This document shows, piece by piece, positions 1 to 11,745 of a DNA stretch of 64,000 bases. The DNA lies in assembly GCA_037176705.1 (NCBI GenBank), contig JBAWUJ010000092.1:124001-188000 (forward strand), given 5' to 3'. Each line of letters starts with the position of its first letter. Within the stretch, counting starts at the first letter, position 1. The stretch is from Molossus alvarezi. Taxonomy: Eukaryota; Chordata; Mammalia; Chiroptera; Molossidae. The position numbers were made by a program, and so were the translations under genes. Under the pieces are notes generated by a model. The model was given only the letters and a program-made list of their open reading frames with translations, was not told where the DNA came from and did no database searches.

Positions 1-1276
1 GCAGGGATATGTCGGGCTTGGTTCAGAGCCCCACATTGTCCCTGACCATGACTCTTCCACCTTAGGAGATTCATCTCTCCTCGAGGAGCTTTTCCTGTTG
101 GCTGGACATTCCCCTCCTGTTACAGATTTCCTGGTGTGGCAAAGAATACCAGCCATTCTCTGATCTTACAGACACTTGTGTCCTTCCACATGGGCTTCTG
201 GAAAAAGTCTAAATAACATATATGGAGACTTTCCAATTTGGTCTTCGGAAAAACATGTCCCACCTCACCAGTTGCAGACACAGTCGCACTGAAACTTCCC
301 CAAGCTGGCATGTGTTTTTGCAAATGCAACCTTCTTCTTTCTCACTCTCTCACTCTATCAAAACTCACTGGTCCTGGGTCCCATTCCCTCTGCCCTCAGC
401 TGGCAAGCAGGTGTTATTCCTTCAGAGTGAGGTAATCAAATTGGTCGCCAACCCCACTCCATCTTGGTAAAGGAACTTCCCAAATAGCAATACCGCTGGC
501 CTCGTGCACTCAGAGGACTCATCCTCCAGGAGGCTGGCACAGCCGATGCCATGCTGGGAACATCAGGCTTCCCAGCAAGGAGCTCAAGTCTGGAGGCCCC
601 TAAGATCTTCTGCCTGAGCGCTGCCTAGGAGATCCACTCTGAGCAGACCTCGCTTCATTCCCATGTGTTAATCAGCAGAGAGAGAAGCCCTGAAAACATC
701 GTTTTCTGATTAGGCCAGCAACTACTCCCCGGTGTTCAAATTGAAAAGAGATCCCAATACGTTGGTCCACAATCTAGATTTGCTTCATAGTCCACATTTG
801 CTTCATGCAAAATCCGTAGGGATATTTTTAACTTGTACTGGGAAGAAGCCAACATCTAAAGGTGGGACCTCAAGCAAGGCATGGATATAAAAGTAAACAG
901 GGGTGATGTGCTGTATGCAACATATTATAGATCTTCAAGGTCATGTTTATTTATATATAGGAAAGTTCATATGCTTTTCATTAAAAACATGAAAATTACA
1001 GAAAAATATGTAAATAAGAATAAAAGTTTCTCCCTCTCAATGGATCTCCCTAGAATTACTGCCTTTGTGTGTATCCTCTAAATTTAAAAAAATATGTATG
1101 TGTATATTTTTCATATATATACAGAAAATTATATCTGTTTATTTTGATACACATGATCACAGCATATGTAATATTATTCATTTTTTAATTTTTTTATATA
1201 ATACAGAAATTTCTTCAGATAGTTTATTCTTGCTAAGGGCCATGTAATAGTCCAATGTATCCTGGATCTATCATAA
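1..1276. other. Non-coding flank, no gene recognised
   Basis: I see no conserved protein, splice pattern or repeat family I can name here. The first 850 bases have ordinary base composition; from about 900 on the sequence is AT-rich. Open frames are short and do not resemble known proteins. Confidence 0.5.
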
Positions 1277-1514
1277 TTTTTATTTTTAATCCTCACCCAA
1301 GGATATTTTTCAATTTTACCTTCAGATAGAGCTGAGGGAGAGAGGGAGAGAAACATGGATGTGAGAGAGACATCGATTAGCTGTTCCCTGCACAATTCCG
1401 ACCAGGGCTGGGCACTGAACTCAATGAGAGGTACATGCCCCTGCCTGGAATTGAACCCATGACTCTTTGGTCTGTGGGCTGACACTCTAACCTCTGAGGC
1501 AAACTGGCCAGGAC
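1277..1514 (-). mobile_element. VES-type SINE
   Basis: Read on the minus strand, it has a tRNA-like head with A/B-box-like blocks (GGTTAGAGTGTCAGCCC and a TTCAATTCC-type block), a body with the CATCGATGT-like stretch and GA-rich (here CT-rich) run, and the ATCCTTGGGTGAGGAT tail. This is the standard bat tRNA-derived SINE layout. Many point differences show that it is old. Confidence 0.85.
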
Positions 1515-1789
1515 ATGCATGTAACCTAATTATTAAGCATTCATCTATTAATAGACTTTTAGGTTATCTCCAATTTTTCTCTGTGATAAACAGTATTGAA
1601 AATAACATCTTATGCATTTTCTCAACTCCTGTAAATACCTAGGCATTCATTCTAGGAATTGAAGTTGTTGGAGAAAAGGTATAAACTTTTTAAACTTTGA
1701 AAGATATCATTATGTGGTATTTCAAAAATGTCGTGCAAATCAACACTGTCCCCACGGTCATGGATTTCTCAGTATTTTCTATTATTGTT

Positions 1790-2056
1790 ATTTTATTTAT
1801 TTATTTATTATCCTCACCCAAAGTTTTTTTTTTTTTTTTTTTGCATTTTATCTTCAGATCGAGCAGGAGGGAGAAAGGGAGGAAGGGGGGAGAGAGAGAA
1901 ACATTGATGTGATAGAGACACATTGCCACTCACACAACCACAACCGGGACTAGGTTCAAACTGCAACTTAGGTATGTGCCCTTAGCAGGAACTGAACTCG
2001 GGACTCTCTGGTTCATGGGCTGATGCTCTAATCACTGAGGCAAACCGGCCAGGGCA
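1790..2056 (-). mobile_element. VES-type SINE with T-rich (poly-A) tail
   Basis: The same family and orientation as the SINE just upstream. The tail TTATCCTCACCCAAAG is followed by a run of T, and the tRNA-like end closes with CTGAGGCAAACCGGCCAGGGC. TTATTTATTTATTTAT at the left is the degraded A-tail. Confidence 0.88.
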
Positions 2057-2069
2057 TTATTATTATTTT

Positions 2070-2310
2070 TAAATATGGCTTTATCAATTTTTTTAAAGAG
2101 AGAGGAAGGGAGAGATAGAAACATCAAGTGAGAGAGAAACATTACCTGCTACCTGCACACCACCTACTGGGGATCTAGGCCTCCTGCATGTCCCCTACTG
2201 GGGATCAAGCCCAAAACCTGGTCATGTTTTCAGACCAGAAGATGAAGCCTGATCTCTAAGTCCATGGGAGGATACTCAATGCAGAGAAGCACATGGACGG
2301 GGCAATACAT
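2070..2310 (-). mobile_element. Second VES-related SINE, different subfamily
   Basis: It lies directly beside the previous SINE in the same orientation. It shows the AGAGAGAGGAAGGGAGAG run, 'CTACTGGGGATC' blocks and a degraded tRNA-like end. Its body differs from its neighbour, so it belongs to another subfamily. Confidence 0.65.
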
Positions 2311-2399
2311 TTTTTTTCTTAAATCAAATATTTAGACTGCTAATTGAAGGCCAATAAGTACAGAGACCAATTAGGAATAACTTTTAGAAAATAGGACAA

Positions 2400-3273
2400 G
2401 ATATAAATATTTATCATGGCTAAGCGTGGCTCATTGTCTCTATTTTTCTTTCATCTTTGGTGTTCCTGCCTTGACTTTGTGATGCTTCTGTCTCAACTGC
2501 AGTCGACCTGGATCGGTGTACTTGTTCTGCAAAAGGCTGGCCCTCATTCTCTGTTATTTGACCTGGGCTCTCAGTTTAGGCCTAGCCAACACTACATCCT
2601 GATGTGTATGAGAGTTTGACAGCGATGTCCTTCCCATTATGTTCATTGGACTCTGGCAAACGTTTTATCTTCACACATATAATGTGTAAACCGCATAGTT
2701 AATGTGACCTCATACATCAGCTCAATGAAAGCTGGGTCACTCCAGATAAAATCTACTATGGGAAGAACCTGGTCTTTTTGGCCAACTTTGTGATGCCAGT
2801 CTCCCTGGTGTTCGCATCACTGGCAGTCTGGGCCAGCTGGATCAAAGCCCCATACCCAGATTTCTTCCACATGTGTTACAACATTGATGACTCACATCTT
2901 TTCTTCAGCTGTTTATATATCACTCTCACAGTGAGCTGGAATTTTGCGGTAGATTTTTATGGCCAAACCACCCTTGAGTTTCCACCTAACTTTCTTGTCA
3001 GAACAGAAATGATAAACACTAAGCACATCTCCTACATGTTGCCACTAGGTATCACAGCGGCCAGCCTCTTGCTCATTAGTGCTGTTATCTTCTCTGTGGA
3101 TAGGTGTTCGATCAAACCACCTTATAAAGTGAAAGTCAGAGCTACAGCCAAATATTCAAAAGCTGAGGTCTGAATGAAGGGCCTGCTCTTTGGAATGGCT
3201 GGTCATCATTTCCTTGAGGGAACGTCCCATGTGCACATCACCGTGTTGTATTCATCCAGTCACTTCCAATAAA
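2400..3273 (+). pseudogene. CLDN34: Claudin-34-like single-exon pseudogene
   Basis: An open frame from 2703 to the TGA at 3171-3173 encodes about 156 residues with two hydrophobic helices. It includes NLVFLANFVMPVSLVFASLA, then a segment with SWNFAVDF and LEFPPNFLVR, then a last helix LLLISAVIFSV and a short basic tail. This order (helix 3, short second extracellular loop with FPPxF, helix 4, cytoplasmic tail) fits claudins and is closest in my memory to claudin-34, an X-linked single-exon gene. Upstream, 2620-2700 still reads IMFIGLWQTF, like the first extracellular loop, but stops (for example TAA at 2700-2702) and frame changes break it. The first helix region (2416-2619) is barely recognisable. 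A clear AATAAA lies at 3268-3273. It is probably dead. Whether it is a gametolog or a retrocopy cannot be decided here. Confidence 0.55.
3268..3273 (+). promoter_or_regulatory. Polyadenylation signal of the claudin-like pseudogene
   Basis: AATAAA about 95 bases after the TGA stop, followed by a GT-rich stretch (GGTGAGTGTG from 3291), the usual downstream element. Confidence 0.5.
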
Positions 3274-4135
3274 ACAGACTTGGTCTTCCAGGGTGAGTGT
3301 GAAGCTTATATTCTCCTTTGCTGCTTAGTTCTGCAAACCTGCCCCTGTTTAAAAAATAATAATTATGTGTGGAGCTTAGAGATCTTTAAGACATTCTAAC
3401 TGGTTAGGTTACAAAAAGGATTCTCCACCTCTGCACTGTTGACATTTCAGGCTCCCTGCTTTGGGGATGCAGGATGTTTAGCAGCATCTGTGGCCTCCAC
3501 TGACTAGATTTAAATATCACAGTGGAAATGTAGAAACTTCAGATACAAAGAAAAATTTTTAAGAAAAACCAGAGAGCAAACAGAAATTCATGATAAAGAA
3601 CCAACAGTTAGACCAACAATCCCTATCCTTCTCAACAAAAAGCAAAAAGAGTAAAACAATATCTTCCAAGTGCTAAAACAAAACAAAACATAAAGTAAGG
3701 GCCAACCAGTAATTCTATACCAAACAAAAAACAGACAAGAGACAGAACTTAAACAACTAGTGTGTGAGCAAGCTCAAATTACTAGTATTTCTTTTTGTTA
3801 AAAAAGAGGCTTCATCATAGGTAAATAGACCAAGAATCAAGTATCAAATCAAAGTTCAACGTTAGCACTCAAATAGCCTGAACATTGACAATGAGGAGAG
3901 AATAACCTCACCTTGAGCTTTCCATGCTCCCTCTGCAGGCACTCAGAATCCCATACCAGTGGCAAAGTGAGATGCTGGGAGATTTCTCCTTTCTTTGTTC
4001 TCTTCTGGGTACTCCAGGTTTTCTAGACATAGCATGTATTACATTTTTATAAGTTATATGCAGTATCTTTATCGATATGTAAAGAACACATCAAGATTCT
4101 GTTTTTCTACATTCAAGGACCATTCTTCTATTGTT

Positions 4136-4149
4136 CCACTAGGTGGCAG
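4136..4149 (+). promoter_or_regulatory. CTCF-like core motif, array unit 1
   Basis: CCACTAGGTGGCAG agrees at every position with the published CTCF core CCASYAGRKGGCRS. Whether it is bound is unknown. Confidence 0.45.
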
Positions 4150-4981
4150 CACAACACATCAAATATAAAGCAAAAAATGATTTCACATTATTTGGTCCAG
4201 AATACAACATAGCTGTTATATAATTCAGTGATTTAAAATATTTTATTGATTTATTGATTTTGTAGAGAGAGGGCGTGAGAGAGAAAGAGAGAGAGAGAGA
4301 GAGAGCATGATATACATACACAGAGAGATTCATCGTTCCACTTATTTATGCATTCATTGGTTGATTTTTCTAGATACCATAACAGAGAACCAATCCCTCA
4401 CCTTGGGAGAAGCTCTAAACAACTGAGATACACAGCCACATTAACATCTATTGAATTTATAAAAGCAAGTTGAGCATGGCTCTGTTTGGAATTTACACTG
4501 TAGAAATAGATATGTAAATATATATATTCATGTATATATATTATTTATTACATCATTTTTGTCATAACAAGGAAGAAAACCAAAACCTGAAACAAGAAGC
4601 AGAGCTTAGAGCAACCAAAGGATCTGATCAGAGTCAAAGCACTAGTGTTATTTTTAAAGAGACTTGAAGATAGGTGAGCAAAGCAAAAATTAAGTGAAGA
4701 CTAAATTCAAGGTTATTGCTCAAATAGACAAAGCGTTGACTATATGGAGAGAACAATGGCACCTTGAGGTTTCCGTCTCACCTGTGCAGGAACTCAGAAT
4801 CCAGAAGCAATGGCAAGTTACTGGTGAAGTGTTTTTCTTTTTGCTTATATGGGCACTCTAAATTTTCCAAAATGAGCATTATTAACATTAATAAGAAGTT
4901 ACATATAGTATAATTATCAATATATAAAGAACACATCTGGATTTTATCACTTCTACATTCACAGAGCATTCTTCCATTTTT

Positions 4982-4995
4982 TCACTAGGTGGATG
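4982..4995 (+). promoter_or_regulatory. Decayed CTCF-like motif, array unit 2
   Basis: TCACTAGGTGGATG sits at the equivalent place in the unit but differs at three positions of the CTCF core. It is probably inactive. Confidence 0.25.
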
Positions 4996-6310
4996 CATAA
5001 GCATATCAAATGCAGAGCAAGAATGGTTTCACTGTATTTAGTCAGAAATTGAACATGGCTGTTATACAGTTCAGTGCTTTCAAAAAATTATTGATTGATT
5101 GATTTTTTAGAGAGATGAAGAGAAAAAGAGGGAGGCCGGGAGGGAGGGAAAGAGAGATAAAGAGAGAAACATCATTTTGTTGTTCCCCTTACTTATGCCT
5201 TCACTGGATTATTCTTGCAGGTGCCCTAACCAGGGATCAAACTTGCAACCTTGTCTTATGGGGATGATGCTCTAACCAACTCAGTTACCTGTCCAGGATT
5301 ATGTCCATCAACTTTGTAAGTGCATGTACTATTAAAAACAACCATATTTGGAATTTACACTATAGAAAGTGTTATGTCATTTCACCAAGATACATATATT
5401 CGCATACTGTATGTAAGATGTTCATTGCAACCTTTTAAATACATAACTAAAACCAAATCAAGAGAAACAACTTAAAGCAACTGCAGTATATGACAGGTCA
5501 AATTACTGGTATCCTTTTTTTTTTATTTTTTTAAAGGAGACTTCATGATAGGTGAGCAAAGCAAAAATCAAGTATCAAAAACAAGTTAAAAGTTAGCATC
5601 CAAAGAGTTAAAAATCTGAGCATATTTTTTGCAATCTTATTAATTTATTTTTATTACAGATGTTTCTCCTTTTCCCCTCCTAGTCTCCCTACCCCTGACC
5701 CCCCCTCTCCATGCATTGTTGTCTGTGTCCATTGGTTATGCATATTTGCATATAAGTTCTTTGGTTCATGTCATCCCTCCCCCTTGCCTCCCTCTGAAGT
5801 TTGTCTGTCTGAACTCTACCACTATGTTTCTGGGTCTGTTTTGTTCATCAGCTTATTTTGATCATTATATTCCACATATAAGTGACATCACGTGGTATTT
5901 ATCTTTCTCGGATTGGCTTATTCACTTAGCATAATACTCTCTAGGTCTCTCTGTGTTGACTCAAAGGATAAGAGATCTCTCTTTCTTACAGCTGCATAGT
6001 ACTCCATTGTGTATATGCACCACTTCTTTTTTATCCACTAATTTATTGATGAACATTTGGGCTGTTTCCATATCTTAGCTATTGTAAATAGTGCTGCTAA
6101 AAACAGAAGGGTACATATATTCTTTCTGATCAGTGTTTCAAACTTCTTAGGATATATTACTAGAAGTGGGATCACTGAGTCAAATAACAGTTCCATTTTT
6201 AATTTTTTGCAGAACCAACATAGTGTTTTCCATAGTCTGCATTCCCACATGCAGTGTACTAGAGTCCCCTTTTCTCCACACCCTTGCTAGCACTTGTTCA
6301 ATGATTTGTT

Positions 6311-8936
6311 TTTTTGTTTTTTTTTTAATTTATTTAATTAATTTATTTATTTATTTTTTATTTTTTATTTTTTATTTTTGCTACAGATATTTTACCTTTT
6401 TACCCCATTGGCACCCCCACCCTACCCCCCCTCCACCCTTTCCCCGGCTTAGTTGTCCATGTCCATTGGTCATGCATACATGCATATAAGTTCTGTGGTT
6501 TATCTTCCCACCCCCCACCCCCCATCCCCTCTTCTGAGGGATGTCAGTCTGTGCCCTACTTCCATGTGTCTGGGTCTACTGTATTCCTCAGACTGTTATG
6601 TTCATTATATTCCGTATATAAGTGAGATCATGTGGTATTTGTCTTTTTCTGCTTGGCTTCTTTCACTTAGGATAATACTTTCCAGGTCCCTCCATGTCGT
6701 CTCAAAGGATAAGAGATCTTTCTTTCTTACCGCTGCATAGTACTCCATTGTGTATATGTACCACAGCTTTTTTATCCATTCGTCTACTGGTGGACACTTG
6801 GGCTGTTTCCAGATCTTAGCTATTGTAAATAGTGCTGCTATGAACATGGGGGTACATATATTCTTCCTGATTGGTGTTTCAGGCTTCTTAGGGTATATTC
6901 CCAGCAGTGGGATCACTGGGTCAAATGGAAGTTCAATTTTTAATTTCTTGAGGTAGCACCATATTGTTTTCCATAGCGGCTGCACGAGTCTGCATTCCCA
7001 CCAGCAGTGTATTAGAGTCCCCTTTTCTCCACACCCTCGCCAACACTTGTTGTTTGATGATTTGTTGATGGCGGCCATTCTGACAGGTGTGAGGTGATAC
7101 CTCATTGTTGTTTTAATTTGCATCTCTCTGATGATTAGTGATGTTGAGCATTTCTTCATATGTCTTTTGGCCATTTGTATGTCCTGTTTGGAGAGGTGTC
7201 TATTCAGCTCCTCTGCCCATTTTTTAATTGGGTTCTTTGTCTTCCTTTTGTGGAGTTGTATGAGCACTCTATATATACTGGAAATTAACCCCTTATCTGA
7301 TACATCATTGGCAATGATGTTCTCCCATACAGTGGGTTGCCTTTCCATTTTGATGATTGTTTCTTTTGCTGTGCAGAAGCTTTTTAGTTTGATGTAGTCC
7401 CATGTGTTCCTTTTCTCCTTTATTTCTGTTGCCTTGGGTGATGTATCAGTGAAAATTCTGCTCCGTATGATGTCCGAAATTTTGTTGCCTACATTTTCTT
7501 CTAGAATTTTTATGGATTCACGGGTCACATTTAAGTCTTTTATCCATTTTGAGTTTATTTTTGTGTATGGTGTAAGTTGATGGTCTAGTTTCATTTTTTT
7601 GCATGTAGCTGTCCAATTTTCCCAACACCATTTATTAAAGAGGCTGTCTTTACTCCACTGTATGCTCTTGCCACCTTTGTCAAATATTAATTGAGCGTAT
7701 TGCCTTGGGTCCATTTCTGGGTTTTCAGTTCTGTTCCACTGGTCTATATGCCTGTTCTTGTGCCAGTACCAGGCTGTTTTGGTTACAGTCGCTTTGTAGT
7801 ATAACCTGAAATCTGGTATTGTGATCCCACCTACTTTGTTCTTCTTTTTCAAGATTGCTGTGGCTATTCGGGGTCTTTTTTGGTTCCATATGAACTTTTG
7901 AAGTATTTGTTCTAGTTCTATGAAATATGTCGTTGGTACTTTGATGGGGATTGCATTGAATCTATAGATTGCTTTGGGTAGTATGGACATTTTAATTATG
8001 TTAATTCTTCCAATCCATGAACAGGGTATGTGCTTCCACTTTTTTATATCTTCCTCTATTTCTTTTTTCAATGACCTGTAGTTTTCTGCAAATAGGTCCT
8101 TTACTTCTTTGGTTAAGTTTATTCCTAGGTATCGTAATTTTTTTGGAGCGATGGTAAATGGGATTGTTTTTTCAGTTTCTCTTTCTGTGAGTTCATCATT
8201 GATGTACAAGAATGCCGTCGATTTCTTGACGTTAATTTTGTATCCTGCTACTTTGCCAAATTCATTTATTAAGTCTAATATATTTTTGATGGATTCTTTA
8301 GGGTTTTCTACGTACAATATCATGTCATCTGCAAATAATGACAGTTTCACTTCCTCCTTTCCAATTTGGATCCCTTTTATTTTTTTTTCATGTCTGATTG
8401 CTGTGGCTAAGACTTCCAGTACAATGTTAAATAAGAGTGGCGAAAGTGGACATCCCTGTCTTGTTCCTGTTCTTAATGGAAATGTTTTTAGTTTCTGTCC
8501 ATTGAGTATGATGTTGGCTGTAGGTCTTTCATATATGGCCTTTATTATGTCGAGATATGATCCCTCTATTCCCACATTGCTGAGCGTTTTTATCAGAAAT
8601 GGATGCTGGATTTTGTCGAATGCTTTTTCAGCATCTATTGATATGATCATGTGGTTTTTATTCTTCATTTTGTTTATGTGGTGTATCACATTTATTGATT
8701 TGCGAATATTGTACCAGCCTTGCATCCCTGGAATGAATCCCACTTGGTCATGGTGAATAATTTTTTTGATGTATTTCTGGATCCGATTTGCTAATATTTT
8801 GTTCAGGATTTTGGCGTCTATGTTCATCAGGGATATTGGCCTGTAGTTTTCTTTCTTCGTAGTGTCTTTTTCTGGTTTTGGAATTAGAATTATGCTGGCC
8901 TCATAGAATGTGTTTGGAAGTCTTCCTTCTTCTTGA
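6311..8936 (-). mobile_element. Young 5'-truncated L1 (minus) nested in older L1
   Basis: Flanked by a perfect 13-base target-site duplication TCAATGATTTGTT (6298-6310 and 8937-8949). Both copies lie inside the host L1, at sequence homologous to itself. The A-tail reads as T-rich sequence at 6311-6380. The body carries a single uninterrupted ORF2 frame, so the insertion is recent compared with its host. Confidence 0.92.
6605..8827 (-). CDS. L1 ORF2 fragment: reverse transcriptase and C-terminal domains
   Basis: An uninterrupted 740-codon frame. It starts within the reverse-transcriptase domain, because the endonuclease and the start of ORF2 were lost by 5' truncation. Seen in order: [19 protein letters not shown], the fingers/palm segment [29 protein letters not shown], and the catalytic FADDMILY (about 8321-8344), whose two aspartates are intact. 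Further on are [22 protein letters not shown] and the C-terminal cysteine-containing segment [18 protein letters not shown]. It ends at its natural stop. The ORF2 protein family nicks target DNA and copies L1 RNA by target-primed reverse transcription. This copy cannot nick because the nuclease is missing. The ATG at 8827 is an internal methionine ([11 protein letters not shown]), not the real ORF2 start. Confidence 0.9.
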   Translation of the reverse strand: MNIDAKILNKILANRIQKYIKKIIHHDQVGFIPGMQGWYNIRKSINVIHHINKMKNKNHMIISIDAEKAFDKIQHPFLIKTLSNVGIEGSYLDIIKAIYERPTANIILNGQKLKTFPLRTGTRQGCPLSPLLFNIVLEVLATAIRHEKKIKGIQIGKEEVKLSLFADDMILYVENPKESIKNILDLINEFGKVAGYKINVKKSTAFLYINDELTERETEKTIPFTIAPKKLRYLGINLTKEVKDLFAENYRSLKKEIEEDIKKWKHIPCSWIGRINIIKMSILPKAIYRFNAIPIKVPTTYFIELEQILQKFIWNQKRPRIATAILKKKNKVGGITIPDFRLYYKATVTKTAWYWHKNRHIDQWNRTENPEMDPRQYAQLIFDKGGKSIQWSKDSLFNKWCWENWTATCKKMKLDHQLTPYTKINSKWIKDLNVTRESIKILEENVGNKISDIIRSRIFTDTSPKATEIKEKRNTWDYIKLKSFCTAKETIIKMERQPTVWENIIANDVSDKGLISSIYRVLIQLHKRKTKNPIKKWAEELNRHLSKQDIQMAKRHMKKCSTSLIIREMQIKTTMRYHLTPVRMAAINKSSNNKCWRGCGEKGTLIHCWWECRLVQPLWKTIWCYLKKLKIELPFDPVIPLLGIYPKKPETPIRKNICTPMFIAALFTIAKIWKQPKCPPVDEWIKKLWYIYTMEYYAAVRKKDLLSFETTWRDLESIILSERSQAEKDKYHMISLIYGI

Positions 8937-9103
8937 TCAATGATTTGTTGATGGTGGCCATTCTGACAGATGTGAGGTTGTACCTTATAGTCATTTTAAT
9001 TTGCATCTCTCTGATAAATAGTGACATTGAGCAATTTTTCATATGGTTCTTGGCCATTTGTATATCCAGTTTGAAGAAGTGTCTATTTAGGTCCTCTGCC
9101 CAT

Positions 9104-9336
9104 TTTTTTTATTCTCACCCGAGGACATTTTTTGATATTTTGTTCTGATACAGTGGGAGGGAGAGAGAGAGAGAAACATTATCGTGAAAAACACATCAAG
9201 TGATTGCCAACCACATAACCCAGCCAGGGCCGGGACAAATTGCAACCAAGGTAGGTGCCCTTAGTGGGAACCAAACACGGGTCTCTTTGAAACACAGGCT
9301 GACGCTCTAACGGCTCAGCCAAACCAGCTCAGTGGT
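9104..9336 (-). mobile_element. VES-type SINE inside the old L1
   Basis: The tail ATTCTCACCCGAGGAC, a GAGAGAGA run, and a tRNA-like end with GCTGACGCTCTAACGGCTCAGCC. TTTTTTTATT occurs at both edges and is the likely target-site duplication. Confidence 0.85.
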
Positions 9337-10290
9337 TAATTTTTTTATTGGATTCTTTGTCTTCCTTTTGTTGGGTGGTATGAGGACTCTACATATTTTC
9401 AATTGGGTTCTCTATCTTCCTGTTATTGAGTTGTATGAGTTGTATGTCCATCAATAGATCAGTGGATAAAGTAACACTTTATCTGATGTATTGTTGGCAA
9501 TTATGCTCTCCCATATAGTGGGTTGTCTTTCCACTTTGATGCTTGTTTCTTTTGCTGTCTAGAAGTGTTTAAGTTTGATGTAGTCCCATGTATTTATTAT
9601 TTCCTTTGTTTTTCTTTCCTTAGGCATGGTATCAATGAAAATTCTGCTGTGTGTGATGAATGAAATGTTGTTGCCTACATTTTCTTCTAGGATTTTCAGT
9701 CTTCTTGGATGTGTAGAAACTTAGTTTGTGTCCTAACAAGTAGTCTATTTTTGAGAATATCCCATGTGCACTTGAGAAGAATGTCAATTCTGCAGTTTGG
9801 GGTGTAATTCTCTGTAGGTATCCAATAAACCCATGTGATCTAGTGCAGCATTGCAGTGTATTTCCTTGTTAATTTCTTTGTCTAGAGAATCTATCTAGTG
9901 ATGTCAGCAAGGTGTTGAAGACCCTCACAATGATTGTATTGCTATTTATTTCTCCTTTGAAGTCCACCAGAAGTTTGTTAATATATATTGGTGCTTCTAT
10001 ATTGGGTGCATATATATTTACAAGTAAAGCTGACGTTTTACAGAGAAAAACCACACCTTAATCTTTCAATCCTGCCTGCAGAAGAACTCATTCTGAACCA
10101 ATAAATGAGTGGGGTGAAACCAATGCAAAGCAAGATCATGGGTAATTTTATCTTCTTTGGTACTTTCCTGGGTATTCTCAATGTTCTACAACTAATGTGT
10201 ATTAATTTTTAATAGTAAGTAGATGTAGTATACTAGTGTGTAAAAAAAAAACTTCTGGATTGTCTTCTACATTCATAGAGCCTTTTTTCT

Positions 10291-10308
10291 TATGTCTAGG
10301 TAGAAGCA
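10291..10308 (+). promoter_or_regulatory. Decayed CTCF-like motif, array unit 3
   Basis: TATGTCTAGGTAGAAGCA occupies the equivalent place but has lost the CCA and GGC parts of the core. Confidence 0.15.
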
Positions 10309-10587
10309 CAAGCACATTAAATATGACAAAAATGGTTCCTGGTATTTAGTCTGAAACTGAACATCGCTGTTAAACAGTTCAGTGATTTTTTAATTTATTT
10401 ATCTACTGATTGGTTTTGAAGATAGAAAAAGCTAGAGTAAGAAAGAGGGAGAGAGAAACACATGTTTTTTCACCCCACTCCTTTATGCATTCATTTGTTC
10501 TTTCTCCTATGTTCTCTGACCTGGGATTGATCCTGAACCTTGGGTTTTGGAATGATGTTTTAACAAATTAGTCTTTAACAAATTATT

Positions 10588-10588
<1 letters not shown>

Positions 10589-10618
<30 letters not shown>

Positions 10619-10625
10619 TTTTATA
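10589..10625. repeat. (ATT)n microsatellite
   Basis: An imperfect ATT/TTATT run inside an array unit. Confidence 0.9.
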
Positions 10626-11041
10626 TTGTGTTAAGCTGAATAAAAACCTGAAAGAAGAGACAGACCTTAAAGCAACCAAAGTACCCGAACAGGGTTAAAT
10701 TTTAATTTTTAGAAAGAGGCTTGATGATAGGTAAACAAAGCAAAAATCAAGTATCACAACTAAGTTCCAGACTAACCCCCAAAGAGCTTAATATTTATTT
10801 TATATAGCTAGAACAACTGCACCTTTTATCTTTCTATTTTCCCTGCTCAGAAATCAGAATCCTAAAGCAATAGCAAAATAATTTTACTGGTCAAGGTTCT
10901 CTTTCTCTGTGTCTGCATGCTTAATATTTTCTAAAGTGTGCATGTACTAACATTAGTAAGTTATAGATCGTATCTTTATCAATAGATAAAGAAACCATGT
11001 GGATTTTATGTTGTACATTCATAGATTATTCTTCAATATTT

Positions 11042-11055
11042 CCACTAGGAGGCAG
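11042..11055 (+). promoter_or_regulatory. CTCF-like motif, array unit 4
   Basis: CCACTAGGAGGCAG differs from the CTCF core at one position (A at the K position). Confidence 0.4.
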
Positions 11056-11414
11056 CATACACAAACCAAATAAGAAGCAAAAATTGTTTCACTGTAGTTG
11101 GTCAGAAATTGAACGTGGCTGTAATATCAGTAATTTTTAAAATATATTATTTATTGATTGATTTTTGGGAAAGAGCAAGAGAAATAGTGGAAATGGGGAA
11201 AGAGAGAAACATCAAGTTGTTGTTCCGCTTATGCACCATTCACTGGCTTATTCTTGTATGTGTCTTGACGGAGGAGCAACCTTGCAATCCTGACCTATGG
11301 AGATGATGCTTTAACAAACTCAGCAACCCATCCAGGAATATAACCATCAAATTTATAAGTGAATGTACGATTGAAAACAACCTTGTGTTGAATTTACACT
11401 GTAGAAAGTGTTAT

Positions 11415-11656
11415 GCCCTGGCCAGTTTGGCTCAGCGGTTAGAGCGTCTGCCTGCGGTCCGGGGAGACCCGGGTTCGGTTCCCGCTAAGGGCATGTACCT
11501 CGGTTACAGTTTGTTCCCAGCCCTGGTTGGTCGTGCGGGTGGCAGCCACTCGATGTGTCCTTTCACGTCGATGTTTCTCTCTCTCTCTCCCTCCCACTCT
11601 GTACAAAAAATGGAAAAATATCCTCGGGTGAGGATAAAAAAAAAAAAAAAAAAGAA
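11415..11656 (+). mobile_element. Well-preserved VES SINE
   Basis: The clearest SINE in the window. The tRNA-like head starts with CCCTGGCCAGTTTGGCTCAG and has box A-like GGCTCAGCGGTTAGAG and box B-like GGGTTCGGTTCCCGC. It is followed by the CT-rich body, TATCCTCGGGTGAGGATA and a run of about 15 A. Its good preservation, compared with the SINE shared by the array units, shows that it inserted after array formation. Confidence 0.95.
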
Positions 11657-11731
11657 AAGAAAGTGCTATGTACTTTCACCAAGATATATATATTCATGTA
11701 TTTTGCATTCGGAAGGAATTCTTTTATATGT

Positions 11732-11745
11732 CCACATGGTGGCAG
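11732..11745 (+). promoter_or_regulatory. CTCF-like motif (two mismatches), array unit 5
   Basis: CCACATGGTGGCAG has two differences from the CTCF core. Confidence 0.3.

Larger units (their letters stand above)
3540..5637 (+). repeat. Diverged tandem repeat array, left part (about 2.5 units)
   Basis: Blocks recur in the same order: 'AACTTAAA..CAACTA', 'ACTAGTATTT', 'AGGCTTCATCATAGGTAAAT', 'CAAGTATCAAA', 'CACCTTGA.CTTTCC', 'CACTCAGAATCC', 'ACATTC..GAGCATTCTTC', 'CCACTAGGTGGCAGCAC', 'GGTCTGAAATTGAACATGGCTGTTATA'. They occur in a first unit (about 3731-4586), a second (about 4587-5455) and the start of a third (5456-5637), which is cut by an L1. The spacing of the CCACTAGG motif is about 847 bases. 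Each unit also holds a decayed SINE (about 4225-4400 and 5080-5300) at the same internal place, so the SINE was present before amplification. No coding capacity is seen. Confidence 0.8.
5638..10060 (-). mobile_element. Old L1, minus strand, split by a younger L1 and a SINE
   Basis: The 3' end is at the left (T-rich stretch about 5638-5660, then L1 3' UTR 'GTTTCTCCTTTTCCCC'), followed by the 3' part of ORF2 to 6310. The element resumes at 8937 and runs through ORF2 reverse-transcriptase remnants. It ends in endonuclease-domain sequence (minus strand 10054-9869, reading NIYAPNIEAPIY) near 10060. Internal deletions, for example around 9700, and many stops show that it is old. It sits inside the third unit of the tandem array, and array sequence resumes at about 10061. 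Inserted later are the L1 at 6311-8936 and the SINE at about 9113-9335. Confidence 0.85.

Noticed and set aside
8109..8756. 215-codon plus-strand frame, and similar ones at 54361-54915, 57070-57684 and 62745-63290
   Set aside because: Exact antisense shadows of L1 ORF2 or ORF1; hydrophobic composition follows from the complementary strand.
11415..11490. tRNA gene candidate
   Set aside because: The box A/box B-like sequence is the head of a VES SINE, followed by the SINE body and tail; the same holds for other tRNA-like ends in the window.
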